Position numbers and translations under genes: made by a program. The notes beneath the pieces were generated by a model that had not been told where the DNA came from, searched no databases, and saw nothing but the letters and a program-made list of their open reading frames with translations. From contig CALYRM010000011.1 in NCBI GenBank assembly GCA_945482995.1, forward strand, positions 1 through 38,975: DNA of 38,975 bases. The letters are read 5' to 3'. The stretch is from an uncultured Clostridia bacterium. GTDB taxonomy: Bacteria > Bacillota > Clostridia > Christensenellales > CAG-1252. This document shows, piece by piece, positions 1-15,000 of the stretch; position 1 is the stretch's first letter; each line of letters starts with the position of its first letter.

Positions 1-56
1 TATTTATTATATATTATTTATATAAGTTATTCAAGATACTTTAAACTAAATTTCTC
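1..56. other. Non-coding 3' flank of the giant gene
   Basis: This AT-rich stretch follows the giant gene's TAA stop. I see no stem with a T-run, so its terminator probably lies beyond the window edge. Confidence 0.4.
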
Positions 57-3000
57 TTAAAAACTCAATTTAATGTAGTCGTTGCTGCCACTACTCAACG
101 TTTGACTTATCTTGCCTACCGTTATGGTAATAAGCAAGTTATAAGAAGCTTCATAGTTGCCCGGTTTTAACTTACTTGCGATTGTCGGTTCAACGCTCCT
201 ATCAAAAGTCAATCTTCCTACATTCTTGTTGGTCATATTGTAAATATCCACGGTAACCAAACCAAAGATTGTTGTATTGAAGCTTCCGTCTGTTTCATTT
301 CCGCTAAGCGTTATTATGTCGGACAATTCTAAGCTGCTGTTTGGCGTGAGCTTAACCTTTAATACGGCGATATAAAGTCTTAATACCAATACTCCATCCT
401 CTTCAACGCACATTTCCTCGCTAAGTTTCGAGGTTGCCTTGAATGGGGTGTCAACGCCGTTTCTGTCAACATAGTACCACATATAGGTTGCGTATTCGTT
501 TGCTTCTAAACTCAACTCGTACTTAGGTAATTCAATATATCTACCGATACCCGAATACTTCGTTGCGCCAAGCTCGTTACCGTCAACGTCGTGGAATACG
601 TACTTAACTTGTTTTACAATGCTAAGCTCACCCTCAACAGTGCCGGTGTAACTATCTGATTGAACGCTAACTCTATACTTATGTTCGCCAACCTCAACAG
701 GGAATCTATTTGACGTCCAAACATTGTCTAAGAAGTATTCAACCTTGACGGACGCAATTCTTCCGCTTACATAGGCGGTAATCTCTTTATCGAAGCCGTC
801 ATAGATTTGATTTACATTGGATACGATTATTCTATCCGAAATATCCTTCTTGACAACTTCGTACTTGCAAGCCAAAGTCTTGACGTAATCGATTGTGCTG
901 TTCTTGTATGCGATTGTTATCTCTACCCAATAGCTACCGACTTCGGTAGGAATATCTGTTGTAGAAACGATATTCTCTTTGTCTCGGCTATCATAGAAGA
1001 TTTGTGATAGAACCTCGAAGTCGCCGTCTTTTAGAGTGTAGAGTTTAACGTTTGTATCGCCGTATACGCTTTCGATGTATGCTTCGCCTTGCTCGTCCAC
1101 CGCATTGGTGTTAAGAACTATCTTAGACGCTAAATCGTCGGTATCGACAACGGTGTAGCTCACTATTACATCTGAACCGTTAAGTTTTAAAATACTACCG
1201 TCAGAGCCTATAACAACAGCCTTGAATGTGATTGTCGAGCCAATATCGGTTGCGGTGATGTGGAATTCGTTTGCATTGTCGGAAGATATATCGATTACTA
1301 CGTTGCCAACCGTCTTGCTTACAGGCAACCAGCATACCGACAAGGTCTTTTGATATACGTTCTTACCGTAAATTACGCTTACCTCTAATTCGGGTAAATC
1401 GTTTGCGGTGATAACCTTACCTACTTCAATTTGACGTTCAGCGCCACCGATTACTCTGTTGATTGATGTAATATAGGAACTATATACATTCAAAACAACT
1501 TCCCTTGTCCAAACAATGCCAATACCGTCAACCTTTGCTTGTAACTCATAGCTATCTTCAATAGCAAAGCTTGGTACCTTCGTCCAAGTAACGTCGAATA
1601 CAGGCGTATCGATTACTACAGGATTAGCGCTCGATAAATCGTAAACGGTTTGTTTTATTTCGGTTGGAAGTGGCGATTTGCTACCTCTTCTTATGCTGTA
1701 GTAGCTTGCAAAACTGTCGTACATTACAACTCTATTAGGTGTGATTTCGACATCAATTGCTACCTCTACACCATAGACGGAAGCTATTAACGTGTATGTA
1801 TTGTAGATTCTCTCGCCTTTTGCGTTCAACCTATACATATCCTCAATCGTCCAATCGGTCAAGGTATGCTTACCGTCTTGGTCAACCCAAGTCAAAACGC
1901 TCCAATTAGCGATTACGTTGACTGTGCTACCGTCCTTGAAGGTCAACCAAAGATCTTTCGGTAGATAGAAGTATTCACCAAAGCCTGCTACAATATTTTC
2001 CAACGGCATTAATTCAACCTTGTCGCCAATTCTATTGGCTACATATTGAACTCCGTCCAATTCGGTTAAATCTTTATTCGTGACTACTACCTGTACGGGT
2101 ACAGCTTGATAGCCGCCTAAATCGTTGCCGATATAAACGAACGCATAATACAAGCCGCCGTCTAAGCTTAAATCGATATTGCGTAAATCCCAACCACCGT
2201 TTGCGGTTAAGCCGTTAGCTGCCACAATCAAGCTATTGAAGGTAAAGCCGTTTAGACCGTCATTTTCAATTCTTAAAGTGAAGGAATCATCTTGCATATA
2301 TTCCTTAGCGTTCTTGATTCTGAATACTCTCGTTGTGCCGTCGCTAAACGTTGCTATTACATTTCCCTCAGGCAAGCTCACTGTTGGATTGAATTGGTCT
2401 ATAGTCAAGCCCGACAAGCCCTCTATTGAAGTTATGAGCTTTTGTTTTACGTTCAAGGTATAACGATATTCTTGATATCCGCCGATATCGTTACCTATCA
2501 TTGCGACCAAATCAAAGGATCCGCCAGAATAGTCAACGTCGTTATTTGTGAAGCTTGAGCCATTATGTAGGTATTTTACATTATAAACAAAGCCCTTATA
2601 CTCTATCGTTTCGGGTAGTGAATCTTCAAACGGATCGATTAAAGGCTTGAAGCTATCTTTAATGTCTTGTGTAGCAATGGTCATATCTTTAACCTTTACC
2701 GTTCTATATTCGTTTCCGTTCATTAAGTATACTTGTTGATATCCGCCGATATCGTTGCCGATATAGAGAACTATTCTTGCGTTATCGTTACCCTTGTAGT
2801 CTACCTCGTTACCATATTGGTCAACAAAGCTGTAATCCTTAATTCTAAATCCGTATTCATAGCCTACAACCTTTCCGTTTGCCAAGGTAACCTCGAGTCT
2901 ATCGCCACCTATTTCGAGTTTTTCCATCGGGTTGAATTCGCCCGATGCGAAATACTTATCGAAAATATCATAGGTATTGATAATGTCGCCGCTTTGTCTA

Positions 3001-6000
3001 ATATACAAAACGCTCTTGATTATCTCGGAGTCAACCTTGACTGTAAGCTTAAATTCGTTGCCCGCGCTATCCGTGGTTACGTAGCCTGCAACTTCGTTAC
3101 CCAAAGCTATCTTTAGAGTTACGAGTTTATCTAAGCCGTTATAGTCGTAGTTGAAGCTATCAACTAGCTTAGCGGTAAGCTTGACAGCCTTATCCTTGCC
3201 TGTGTTTGTTTGATAATCTAAGTCCTTGGTATCGGGTATATATGCATTGACTTCAAGGAGCTTTCCACCTATGTAGATTAAGCCGTCTACGATAGTCAAA
3301 GGATTGGTATATGCGCTTATCGGTAGGTTAATCACACCATTACGGTCGATTCCGTCAAAGTACATGTTGTCGTAGCCTGTTATTCTATCGTCAACTTTCA
3401 AACGACATTCTACCCATTGATAACCGCTCAAAGAATTACCTGTACGGATATAGGCTTCAATCGTATCCATTCCAAAGTGATATGTTTCTCTTATTCTGAA
3501 AGCGTTTTCAGAATCGACACTCATTCTGATTGGGTGACTGGTGTCGCCGTTATAGTAAACGTTTACAAATGCGGGAACTTGGTTTTGACTATCGAACGGA
3601 TTGAATACGAACGGGGTATCATTGTCGTTCAATGCCTTTACGGAAGTTGCAAGCATCTTATCTACAATGATATTAACCGGCAATTCTTGATAGCCGCCTT
3701 GAACATTACCGATCAATACGAAGGATTGTTGTGAGTTACCGATATAATGATAATTGATATTTGCATAAGACCACAATACGTTCAATATTCCCTTTTCACC
3801 TGAGGTATAAACTACTTCAACAGTGTTAGCAGGAGTATTGGTTGCACCGTCAATTCCGCCGTAAGGTCTTATAACCTTAGTCCAAACGCCGTTTTCGTCA
3901 ACATCGGTAGCAACTCTCTCTATCTTTCTGTTTGCAACCTTTAACAACATTTGTACGTCTTGGTATCCGCCAAGTCTTGAACCAACTCTTGCAGTCAAAA
4001 CATAGTAGCCGCCCTCGTAGAAGTAGTTGTTGTTATTCAAACACTCTTGACGACCATATACTATGCTGTTGATATCGTCAATCATTGCTTGAGTTACCGC
4101 TTGAGCGTTGCTGATATTTGCCAATACGTCCAAAGTACCTGCCAAGCGTTTACCCTCGCCGTCCTCGAACAATACCTCGATACTGCCGGGCAATGCACTG
4201 TAATCGTATGGGTCGATTTCAAATTCGTCTTTTTCTACCGATACAATCTTTCTGCCCTCAATTTCTACAAATGCAGTTACAGAGTGGTAACCGACCGCAT
4301 CGTTACCTACGACAACGTTTTTGATTTCTTGCGTTGTGCCGGCTGTCGAGTAGAGATAGCTTATATCTGCCTTTGACCAATCTGCAATCATAGAGTATCT
4401 AGTTGCTACACACCAGCAATCGCAGTCGTCAGTGCAGTAAACGCCCTCGCACTTTGTACAGTGACAAATGTCTCTTGAAACTATATCTTGACCTATCTTT
4501 GCTCTGCCGATAGTTACAGATAAGCTTTCGGGCATTTCTATATCGTATGGATCGACGTAGATTATCTTAATCGTTTGACGTTTTAGTTCCTCAATCTCTT
4601 CAATTACGTTTTCTAACGCTTCCACGTTGTTTGCGGTAGAAGCTTTCAAGAGATTCAATGCTTTGATTACGTTACTTTCAGCTCCACTTACTCTATTGTC
4701 TATTTTCAAACTCGTGATAAGCTCTAAAATTGCGTCGATATGCGGAGCGAACAAGCTTTCGTAATTCTCGATCGTTATATTGTTTTCATTGAAGTATGCG
4801 ATCGAAGTAAAGTTAATATTTGTGATGTTAGTACAAATCTGATCGATAAATTGATTGTATGCAGCTTGTTGTTCAGGGCTATCTAAATTCACAAAGCTAT
4901 CATAGATTACATCACGATTTACCTTATACACCTTGAACGTAAAGGTTTGATAACCATACTTTTCGTTACCGATTGTGATACTTGCAGTGTCCTCGTTCTT
5001 TGTCCAGCTTACGACCTTAGCCAATACCTCGTCGGTTACTACCTGTGAATGAGCAAACTTGAAGTACAATACGTTAGGATAGCTTACTGAAGAGAATACG
5101 TCGTCAACAATGTATTCAAGCAATTCGTTATGTTCTTCGTCGATGTATGACTTGTAGATGGCGGGAGTAATAATATTATTTCCGTTTACTACAGTTACGT
5201 CTTGACTTACCTTACGGTTCAAAACAATTGCTCTAAATTCAATGTTAATGTAGCCTACCCTTGGAGTACCTACTTCAAGGTCAACGCCGTGTGTTCCATT
5301 GTTCTTTTCGGAATAGAATTCCTTGCCGTTATAGTCAACGTCAATGATATGGTCAAACAGCCAGGTTGCATTTAGATTTCTTGTAGTGCCGTCCTTAGCA
5401 AAATATGCGGTCAAGGTGTTGGTTACCTCGCTCCTTGCGTATAGATACTTAGTTTCGCCTCCCTCTCGATATGTGCTTACCGTTACAAGTGTTGTTGTTT
5501 GTTCCAATGGATCAATCTCGAAGTAACTATTTTCTCTTGAATAGGTTACTCCGTCGATTTCATAGGTAAATCCGAAGGTTACAAGTTTACCATCAACGTC
5601 CTTTGCGATTATATCGTTACCGTTATAAATCTCGCTTATTGTCTTATCCATTACGTTGACCTTGACAGGGAATACTTGATATCCGCCAATATAATTACCT
5701 ATTCTTGCATATATCGAAGCGTTGGAATTATCAACATCACGACCTAAAACGTAAACGTCATAATTCTTGTTTGTCCACTCAACCGCCATTGAACCCTCTT
5801 CGCCATTCTTAAATAGAATTGTAACGGTGCTTGTCAAGTCGTCGGTGCTGAATGGATCTATTGTGATTTCCTCAGGAACAAGCTTATCTATTTCTCTATT
5901 AATAATTCTTACTGTTACATCGTAGTATTGATATCCTACGTTGCTATTGCCAACTTGTGCAATTACCGTATATTCCTTGTACCAACTTATCGAACCGTCT

Positions 6001-9000
6001 GGGTTTACAGTCTTGCTTGCATAACCGTTATAGTCATTAATAACGCTATTCACGTCCCAAGTTACATTGACTGTTCCTGCAATGTCGTCTTCGGTTCCCG
6101 GATTAAATCCGCCGAAGATTACAGGTACTGTGGTCGGATAACTCTCGTTAAGTCTTGGGTCTAAACTTGAAGCGTTTGCTGAAATACCGTACGGATCAAA
6201 CCAAATAGAGTTGCCTGCGTTGAGTTGGAATTCAGTTATATCTCTATTCTCAACCGTAACAGGTACTTCAATCAGTTGATAACCGCCCAATGCGTTACCA
6301 ATCTTTGCAATAACGTTTGTAGTACCGCCTCTTACTGACCAAATATCGCCGATTGATGTCAAATCCCAAGTTACGTTGTTGAACTCGAAGTTGGTGTCAT
6401 CGGTAAATCTTACCGTTAGGCTCGTCGGATAACTCGATTTGTCAAGCGGATTACGAGAAGTATCGTATGGATCGAATACGAAGGAATCAATCAATAAATT
6501 CTTAACAATCTTAGGTTGAATTATTACCTTGAAGTTTACCGTTTGATAACCAACTTCGTCGCTACCAATCTTAGCCTTTGCGTTGTATTCGCCACCTGTG
6601 TAGCTTTGAGAAATCTCGGTCAAATCCCAAATAATCGGATAGTAGCCAGAGGCTTGAGATTCAAATATTACGTTACCCAATTCGCTAGCATCTGCCGTCA
6701 ACAATTCATATAGGTTGAAGCCGTTTTCAGGATATAACGTCTTATCAAGAGCGTAATCGGTGTACAAATAAGGATTGAACACATAAGATTCTCTTACTGC
6801 TCTCAAATTAATGCTTGCAATCTTTCTGCTTGCAATCTCAATAGGTACTTCGATTGTCTGATAACCACCGAATGAATTACCAACTTTTAGATGCGCATAG
6901 TACGTACCACCTCTATAATCTAGTTTGATATCTGTGGTATTCCATACAACGCCGCCTGCATCCTCATAGTAGCCTAATAAGGTGTATTCAGCTTCAAACG
7001 TTGCAGTCTTGCCGTTCTTGTAAATGATAGTTACGCTACTTGGATAACAATTCGTATCGTACGCATCGGTTGGATCTACAATCTTTCCGTTTTCTATGTC
7101 GTATACGACTAATTCGGGTTTAAAGTCAAGAAGCTTCAACAAATCAGACTCGATAGCGGTATTGTAAATCGTGCCACCGTTAGAAATTATCGTGCTTGTG
7201 CCTAAGTAGTCGATATAGTCGACGATTTCGCCGTCAGCATTTCTCTTGACGTATAGCATATGCATTGGGTCGATTACGTCAGATAATCCTTCAATTACGT
7301 AAGTCGAAACCGTTGCATCCATAATTGTTATTGCAACGTCAGTGGTTTGATAGCCTGCTAATTGAATTCTTTCAAGTTCCTTAGAATCATCGCTTGTGAT
7401 TCTGAATTGGGCTTGGGTGATTCCGCCCTTGTAGTTGTTATTGACAGTCGACAAATTCCATTCTACTCTTTGCTCAACATAGTCGTTTTCGCCCTCGTAC
7501 TTGACATATAAGTATCTCGGATACATATCAATATTCAATGCGTCAACAACGGTTGCATCACCGGTAAAGTGGTATGGGTCGAAAGTCAAATCCAAGTCGT
7601 AGTAGTTTCCATCCTCGCCAAGTAGTTTCCAATCGGTCATAACGTATGACTTGATTGTTATAGTAATATTCTTATATTCATAATAACCAATATCGATATT
7701 ACCAATCCTAGCGTTTACCCTATACGTATAGCCTGTGTATACCGGAAGAATCTCAGCTTCTGTAATATCCCACTTGATATTATAGAGTTGAGGTAGAGAG
7801 TTTCCAAAGGTTGCATACACTTGGCTTGGAAGCTTGATCTCTTCATACGGATTGAATACCAATGTACCCGTTCCGTTTTCGTATCCGCCGTTAGCGTCCG
7901 GGAATATGATTCCGTTAAGCGTGTTCTTGTTGACTGTAACAGGAATTACAACTTGGTAGTTACCGACAATACCATCGCCAAAGGTCAAGTATAGCTTGTA
8001 AATGCCGCCCAAGTAGGATTCGCTTAATTCGCTTGCGTCCCATTCAACAACGCCCGAGCCCGTGCCTTCGGTACCGTCAAACTTCTTAATAAACTCGTTT
8101 TCTCCGTTTCCGTCGGTCATTGTTACGTAAATAACTGACGGTAGGTTCTCGATAAAGTTCTTAACCTCGTAAGCTTCCAAAACTACAGGATAGTCAAAGT
8201 TGCTACCCGTGATAATGGGAGCAGGATAATCGGTGCCGTCAATATTTACCTTTAAGCCTTGGTCATATTTAACTTTACGAGCGGCGGATTGCGGAACATA
8301 AACCTCTACATATTGAACATAATTCAATACATGTCCTTCTATGAAGTAGCTTGTATCGCCCTTTGACGGATCGATTTGGAATATTGAGTCTGCCCAAGAT
8401 ACGTTGAGATTATCCAAAGCAACGTTTTCTGTTCCACCAGGAACGGTGCCTGCTGCAAATTTATTGATTTTTGCGGTTGTTGGCAAATGCTCCATATAAT
8501 CAACTACACCGTTCTTGTCGTAGTCAAGGTCAAATACATCGGTAACCTCTCTCTTGTTCAAGTTGCCTAATACCGGTTCTAAAACGCCGGAATCGTCAAC
8601 GTTGATTGTGATATTTTGATTATTCGACGTGTCGATACCTGCAAGCTTCAAGCCTTTCATATCAATCTGAACTTCCCAATACTCCCCTGTTGCCGGAGTT
8701 TGAATACTTATCATTATTTTACGAATAGCACTCATCTCTCCATTAAGTTCTGCGTCGGTCATCTCCAATAACAAGAAGCACTCGGAGCTTTCGGTGATTG
8801 TAGGCAGAGGCAAGAACCTTGACAACAAGTCGAATATGATATTATTCGCTATGTCTTTGATAGCTGCTTCTGCAACATTTTTAATAGTAGTGCTGACATC
8901 GAAAGGTATCTTTGAATATAGGAAATTCAAGAGCATGTCGTAAATTTCGTAAATCATATCGGTATTTTTTACGTTGCTTGGATCTACGCCGTCGACCTTT

Positions 9001-12000
9001 AGCGCTCCCGATAATGCACCTACTATAGTTTGTGGCAAGCTTGATAGCAATCCGCCTACGAGCAACGGGTTCAAATCAATTCTTATGTTCGAATACTCTT
9101 CGCCGGATTCAACGGGAACGCCCAAAGCACCGACCTTACCTTCACCAAGCGTTATGGTAAAGCCTACGACGGGTTTACTTAAACCGGCATTCAAGTCTGC
9201 TGCTGTGATTACTCTGCTACCATCGTTGATCACGTGAGAAATATCGGTCTTGTCATCTACGCCGGAATTTACTCCTGTCTTCTTGTTTAGCATGCTGTGC
9301 AAGTCAAGAGGAATCTTGAAAGCATTTTGATATAGATTAATATTCCAACTAAATATGGATAACACTATGTCGATATCAAGCACTAACTGATCTTGATACC
9401 AATAGATACCCTTAACCCATTTACCAATAGTACCAAATTCTTCTTTCAAAAGCTCGGTATGGAAATCTAAGCCGTGTATAAATTGATTCTTTTTCTCGTC
9501 AGCGGTCTTACCAATTCTCGTTAAATCAAAGGTCGTTGATCTTGCTTTACCCGAAACGACAGTAGCACCCGACGCATCTACATAGTTTGCGTTAGATCTC
9601 AATGTGAGTGAAATATCAGAATTCAAGGCGTCTAGTATGTTGCTAACTGTGTCCGCTATAATCGAGCCCGGATAGTTGTTCTTCAAACCGACTAAACCAC
9701 CAAGGTTGATACCTGAGAAGTCGTCAAGTTCTTCTACCTTATTTCCGACGGTGCTATATACGATATCTTTTAATAGATTACCCTCTGTCTTATAGCCAAT
9801 CTTAAATTGATTTAACATAAATGAAATCGTGCTACCAATCGGTTTGCCGTCATTTTCAAGTTTTTCGCCATTTTCGTTTACATCATAGCTTGTAACCGAT
9901 AACTTCAAGGAGTCGAAGCCGTTAGCCATTTTGAGCTCTAAGTCAATCAAGGTATCCTCGGGTATTTCAAAAGCTACACCAAACATTTTGAAAAGCTTAT
10001 TAATCATATTAGAGTTGATGCTAAGCTTAATGTCTTCGCCTCTTATGCTGTCCTTAATGTAGTTACCTACCGAAACGTTTATTCTTGCATTTTGAATAGT
10101 TTCGGCGCAGTTATGTTCGACGGCAGTCAAGTTGCCGAAAGAATCCCTACAAGTACCATTTGACAAGCAGTCGGGATTTGTACAACCGCAACTCAATTTT
10201 TCAGGAGCTGCAGCTTCGACTTCTTCTTGCACGCTCTCGGTTGCAAATTGACTCTCGTCCATTTGTTCGATAAGCTTATTGATAAAGATTGTAACGTCCT
10301 TAGTACCTAATACGCTATATAAGATATCTCCGCCAATCTTCAACGAGCCGTTTGTTACGTCAACGCCCAACATATCCTTGAGTATAGCGGTCAAGCTGAT
10401 ACCCTCAATTTTTGTCTTGAACAAGCCTAAGCTACTCAAATCAAGATAGAACGAGCCTGCGGTGTTGGATCCCGATTCTTTTCTATCGTTGGAATTGTCG
10501 CCCCAATAGTAAATACCCAATAACTTATTGATATCAGAATTTCCTCTTTGATAAGTTAGCTCGATATTAATCTCGGTCTTTGTCCAATCGCTAAAGTCGA
10601 TATCCCCTTTGATGATAAATCCAAACTTAATGTTGGAAGTCAAGTTCTTGTTGATATGAATTGCGTCCTCTGCAAATATGCCTGTATTTTCGAGAAGCTT
10701 TGTTAGCATATCTACAAGAGGATTGGTGTAACCCGACGCATCATGAGCCAAGTCTAAATCAATCTCACCGCCTAAATTTAAATGGAACTCTTCCATATCC
10801 ATTAGGTCAACGAAGGCGTCTAGATTGCCGAACGAATCGATGTTTACAAATCGTCCGTCGGAATATTGTTCTCCCTCTAAAGTGTGCGGGAACTCTAAGA
10901 AAGTATTAATATTTTTGAAAGAGTTTCTTGCTGTCATTGGTATGCTGTTTATGTGTGTTCCGCCAACAACAGTTGTACCGTCGCCGATACGAGCCTTTAT
11001 GCCTTGAAGCATAAGTTCGAAACCTAACCAGTCAAAATCGGCTGTGCCCAAAGATTCGCCGAACATATGCTCGTCGTCGTTCTTGTCTAGGTATAAACCT
11101 ACGCCTATGGTTATTTCTTCTAGTATGCTTTCATTTTCTTCAAGCACCTTGTCGCCTGTATCGACAAACACTTCAAGCCTATCAAAGTCTGCAATGTCAG
11201 TGATGGTGTTTAAGATTCCGCCAACGGTGTCGTTTAATCCTGCTAGGTTGATTATCAATTTAATCAAAGCCATATTGATTGCTAAGCCCATTCTGCCGTT
11301 GCCTAAAGCAATAGCAAGCTCTGCTCCCTTTAAGCCTTGATCGTCACCAATCTTAGTTACAAAGGATTCTATAGCATTTTGAACGGCGCTCAAATCTAGT
11401 CCGAACGTGTCTACTATTATACCGTAGAAATCATTTCCGCTTTCTCCTGCTGCGCTCAACTCGTCGCCCCAATTGATGCCCACCAAGCCTGACAATAGAC
11501 CTGACAAATCAACTTTCTTGACGCACAAGCCCTCGATATCCAATACCGGCAAGGACAAGTATACAGTTTCATTTTGGTTCAAATAGTACAAGCCAAGCAA
11601 CAAGAAGTCTTTAATCTTATTACCTTCCTTGTATTCCTTTGATAACTCGAGTTTAAGCTCGGTGTTGTGAGACTCGGAAACGTCAAGAGCCATACCGATA
11701 TCAACTCTTATTCTCGTATCGTAGAAATCTTCAGCAGAACCGGAGTTATCGATAATTACATTTATTAAATCGCCTAGTTCATTATCGGCACCCTTTGTCA
11801 AGTATAGATACTTGGATAACATATCTGTCAAATCCAATTCTACAGACTTGTCATTCGTGCCACCGTTCATTTGTAGGTAGATTGTTGTTTCAAATACAAC
11901 CTGCAAATTCATTACGTCAATCCAATTCTTATACGCATTGTCGTTATTCGGACGTAAATCTGTTGCGAAATAATCGGTTGCCTTTAATTCGTCAATCAAA

Positions 12001-15000
12001 GCACCGTTCTTGTAGAATATACCTACAGAGGTATGTTCTCCGATGAAGTCTTTGTTAGCTTCGGTCAATAGCTCATATTCGCCACCGTTGCTAATCTTGA
12101 CGTCTAAGCCCTTGAATATGGTGTTTTGATAACCGTTATTACCTTCTACGTCGCCTGCCCATTTCTTGGTCAGTTCGCTTTCGGTGTATAAGTAATCCCT
12201 TGCAATATCGCTTGCAACATAACCCTTTAATACAAGGTCATGGAAATTAACCTCGGTAATGTATTGATTGCCGTTTTGTCCGTTTACACCGACATGTAGT
12301 TTTAGATAACTATTATTGAAGTCGTCATAGCCTCTGGTTTCAATATAAATCACGTTGTTATCTGTAAATACAGTGTTGACTGCAAGCATTGCAAATACAT
12401 TATTCAAGACATTCCTATTTAGTATTAGAAGCATTCCTTGGTTACCAACAGATACACCGCTTATGATATCGCCGATATGAGGTAACAGCGTCATAACTTT
12501 ATCTAAAAGATTGCCTTTATTATTGTCGTCGCCACTTGTTGTCGTCTTACAGCTACAAGCACATTCGCCTGCACATAAGATTACTCCGTTCTTACCTACG
12601 CAAGAGCCGTTCGACAAGCAAGCCTCGTCAGTACAACCACAAGCAAGCTTACAGCATGTACAGCTACAATCGCCCAATGCGGAACAACGAACTATTACGT
12701 TATAATTCTCGTCGAATGTCAAGCAAGTGCCTGCTTCTATGCACTCGGGATTTGTACAACCGCAAGATAGCGGTGCGCAGGTACAACCACAAGCTGCGCC
12801 GTCGCAAATTCTGACACCGTTCTTGTCGTAGCAGCTACCGTTTGTCAAACAAGCATTTTCGGTACAACCGCAAGAAAGCTTACAACATGTACAGCTACAA
12901 TCTTCTTTACAGGTCTTTTCGCCGTATGACTCGCACTTGCCCGATTTTAAGCAATCTTCACAAGTACAGCCACAAGCTAGCTTATCCTTTTCGACATCTA
13001 CTCTATTGTCGTTGCTCGAGCTACCAAACTCTCCCTCACTAACCAAGCCGATGATGAAGTTTTTGATTGCCGATACAATGTCAACCTTGACATAGAACGG
13101 ATCGATGCCTAAGATGCTCATATCTACGTATAATGCGGATTCGCTGTTTTGACCTGCGCCGTCAAAGTAGATAACAATAGGCTCGGTTACATCAACCAAT
13201 ACACCATTAACGTTGCGCTTGTAACCGTTTAGATAAATTGCAATCTTAGCTTCCGACCAATAAGTTTCAAGCGCATTAATCTTAATGCTGAAATCAATCG
13301 TGATAGCGGTATCTATTTGAGTTGTCAAAAGAATAGACGCCTTGATTGCTTGCGCTAATCCGCTTAAATCTAAGCTATCGCCCTCTTTATGGTCGAAGTA
13401 TTCGAAAGGATTTAGAGTAACTTCGTCATAGTCAAGAGTAATATCAAGAGATGCCGAAACGATATATTCAAGACTTGACCAAGGCTTGTATTCTTCAAGA
13501 GTCAAGCCCTTTGTCATCGCCATTACACCATTTGAAGTGTATCTATACTCCTCACTAGCGTCATATGGACCGCTCTTGTCGAAGTAGTCTGGTAATTCAA
13601 AGCCTAATTCGAGATTTCCAATAGTCATTGAAAGTCCGAATACTTGCTTGTTGTAACCCTCTTCGTTCATATTTATAGAAATAACCGAATTGCTATCCGT
13701 TATTTTAATGCCGTCAATACCGCTACAAGACAAACCCTCGGGGTTGATATAGAAGTAATCGCCGTCATATCTTAGTCTATACGTCTTACCTTTATAGATT
13801 ATGGATGGATTATCACGAGTCAAGTCTAATTGAGCAGTCTCGCCACCGTAATTAACGGTCAATACCTTCTTTTGTAGTGAGAACAACACGTCCTTTGATA
13901 CCTTAGCGTCATTGCCTACTAATTGATAGCTAAATACGGACGAATTGGATTGTACCGCTTGATTTAGCAGAGTTATCTCACTGATATACATTCTTAGCGA
14001 TTCGATTTCTTCGACATAGATTGCGCTAAACAATTCGTTCGTCGTCACCTCGCTACCGTCCAAGACGTACGAGATAGAATCTCTTGAGCTGTTAATCGCT
14101 ACGGTAAAGCTCTTGGTCGCGCCATCTTTATAGCTTACATCAACAGTCCAAATTCCGACAGGTAAATTTCTTATTGCGCTCTCGGTCAAGGCAATTGTTT
14201 GTGCTTCTTTATCGATTTTGATGCTTGCATAGTCAACTGCATTTTCATAAATACTGTTGCCGTCTTTATCGTAGGAGAGTGTCGGAGCAAAAATCGAAGA
14301 TTTATTTAAGTCGAGAGTTAATGCGCCGTTTATGTAGTCAAGAGTTAAGCCTAAGTCACCTAAGGAAACGTTGTAGTCTAAGTTGGTAAACATCTTCAAT
14401 AGAACGTTTACCAGATTATCGGCAACTTTCAAACCAATAGTTCCTCTTCCTATTGTAATATCCTTAATTATAGATAAAACACCGGCAATAGAGAAGCCCT
14501 CGCCTGCAAGAGCATATCTATCATATATTGCAGACGGAGTGCTTTCGCTTGCTTCTTGTGTTCCGCCATTCTGCCAATAATCCAAAGTATCCGAAATGGA
14601 GATGCTTACTGCCGAGCAGGTTGCGAACTTAACAATCATAGGATTAGCGTTGATATAAATATCATCACCGCTAAAGTAAACCATAAACTCGTCAACATAC
14701 GCGCCGTTATCACCCGTGGAAACACCATCTACAACGAGGTTGTAACATTTCTTTTGGAGCTTAGCGTATACCTTTACATTTCTATACGAGAAAGTTGTAA
14801 AATCAAGCGAATCGATATGAACTCTTAATATCAACTTGTAGTCGCCGTTAATTTCGCTCGAAGACAAACCAAGATTTAAGAGTACCGCACCGATTAGATC
14901 GGCTAAATCGTCGCCCATGTTGAAGGACGAACCGTTTGAGTTGTACTTGTCGTCAAGATTCGAAATATTGTTGTTTTCAATATCAACGCTGAAATCAATC

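Noticed and set aside
12511-13042. Plus-strand ORFs over Cys cluster D
   Set aside because: They arise because the Cys-codon-rich tandem repeats lack stops on the opposite strand; the minus-strand frame is the one repeated elsewhere.
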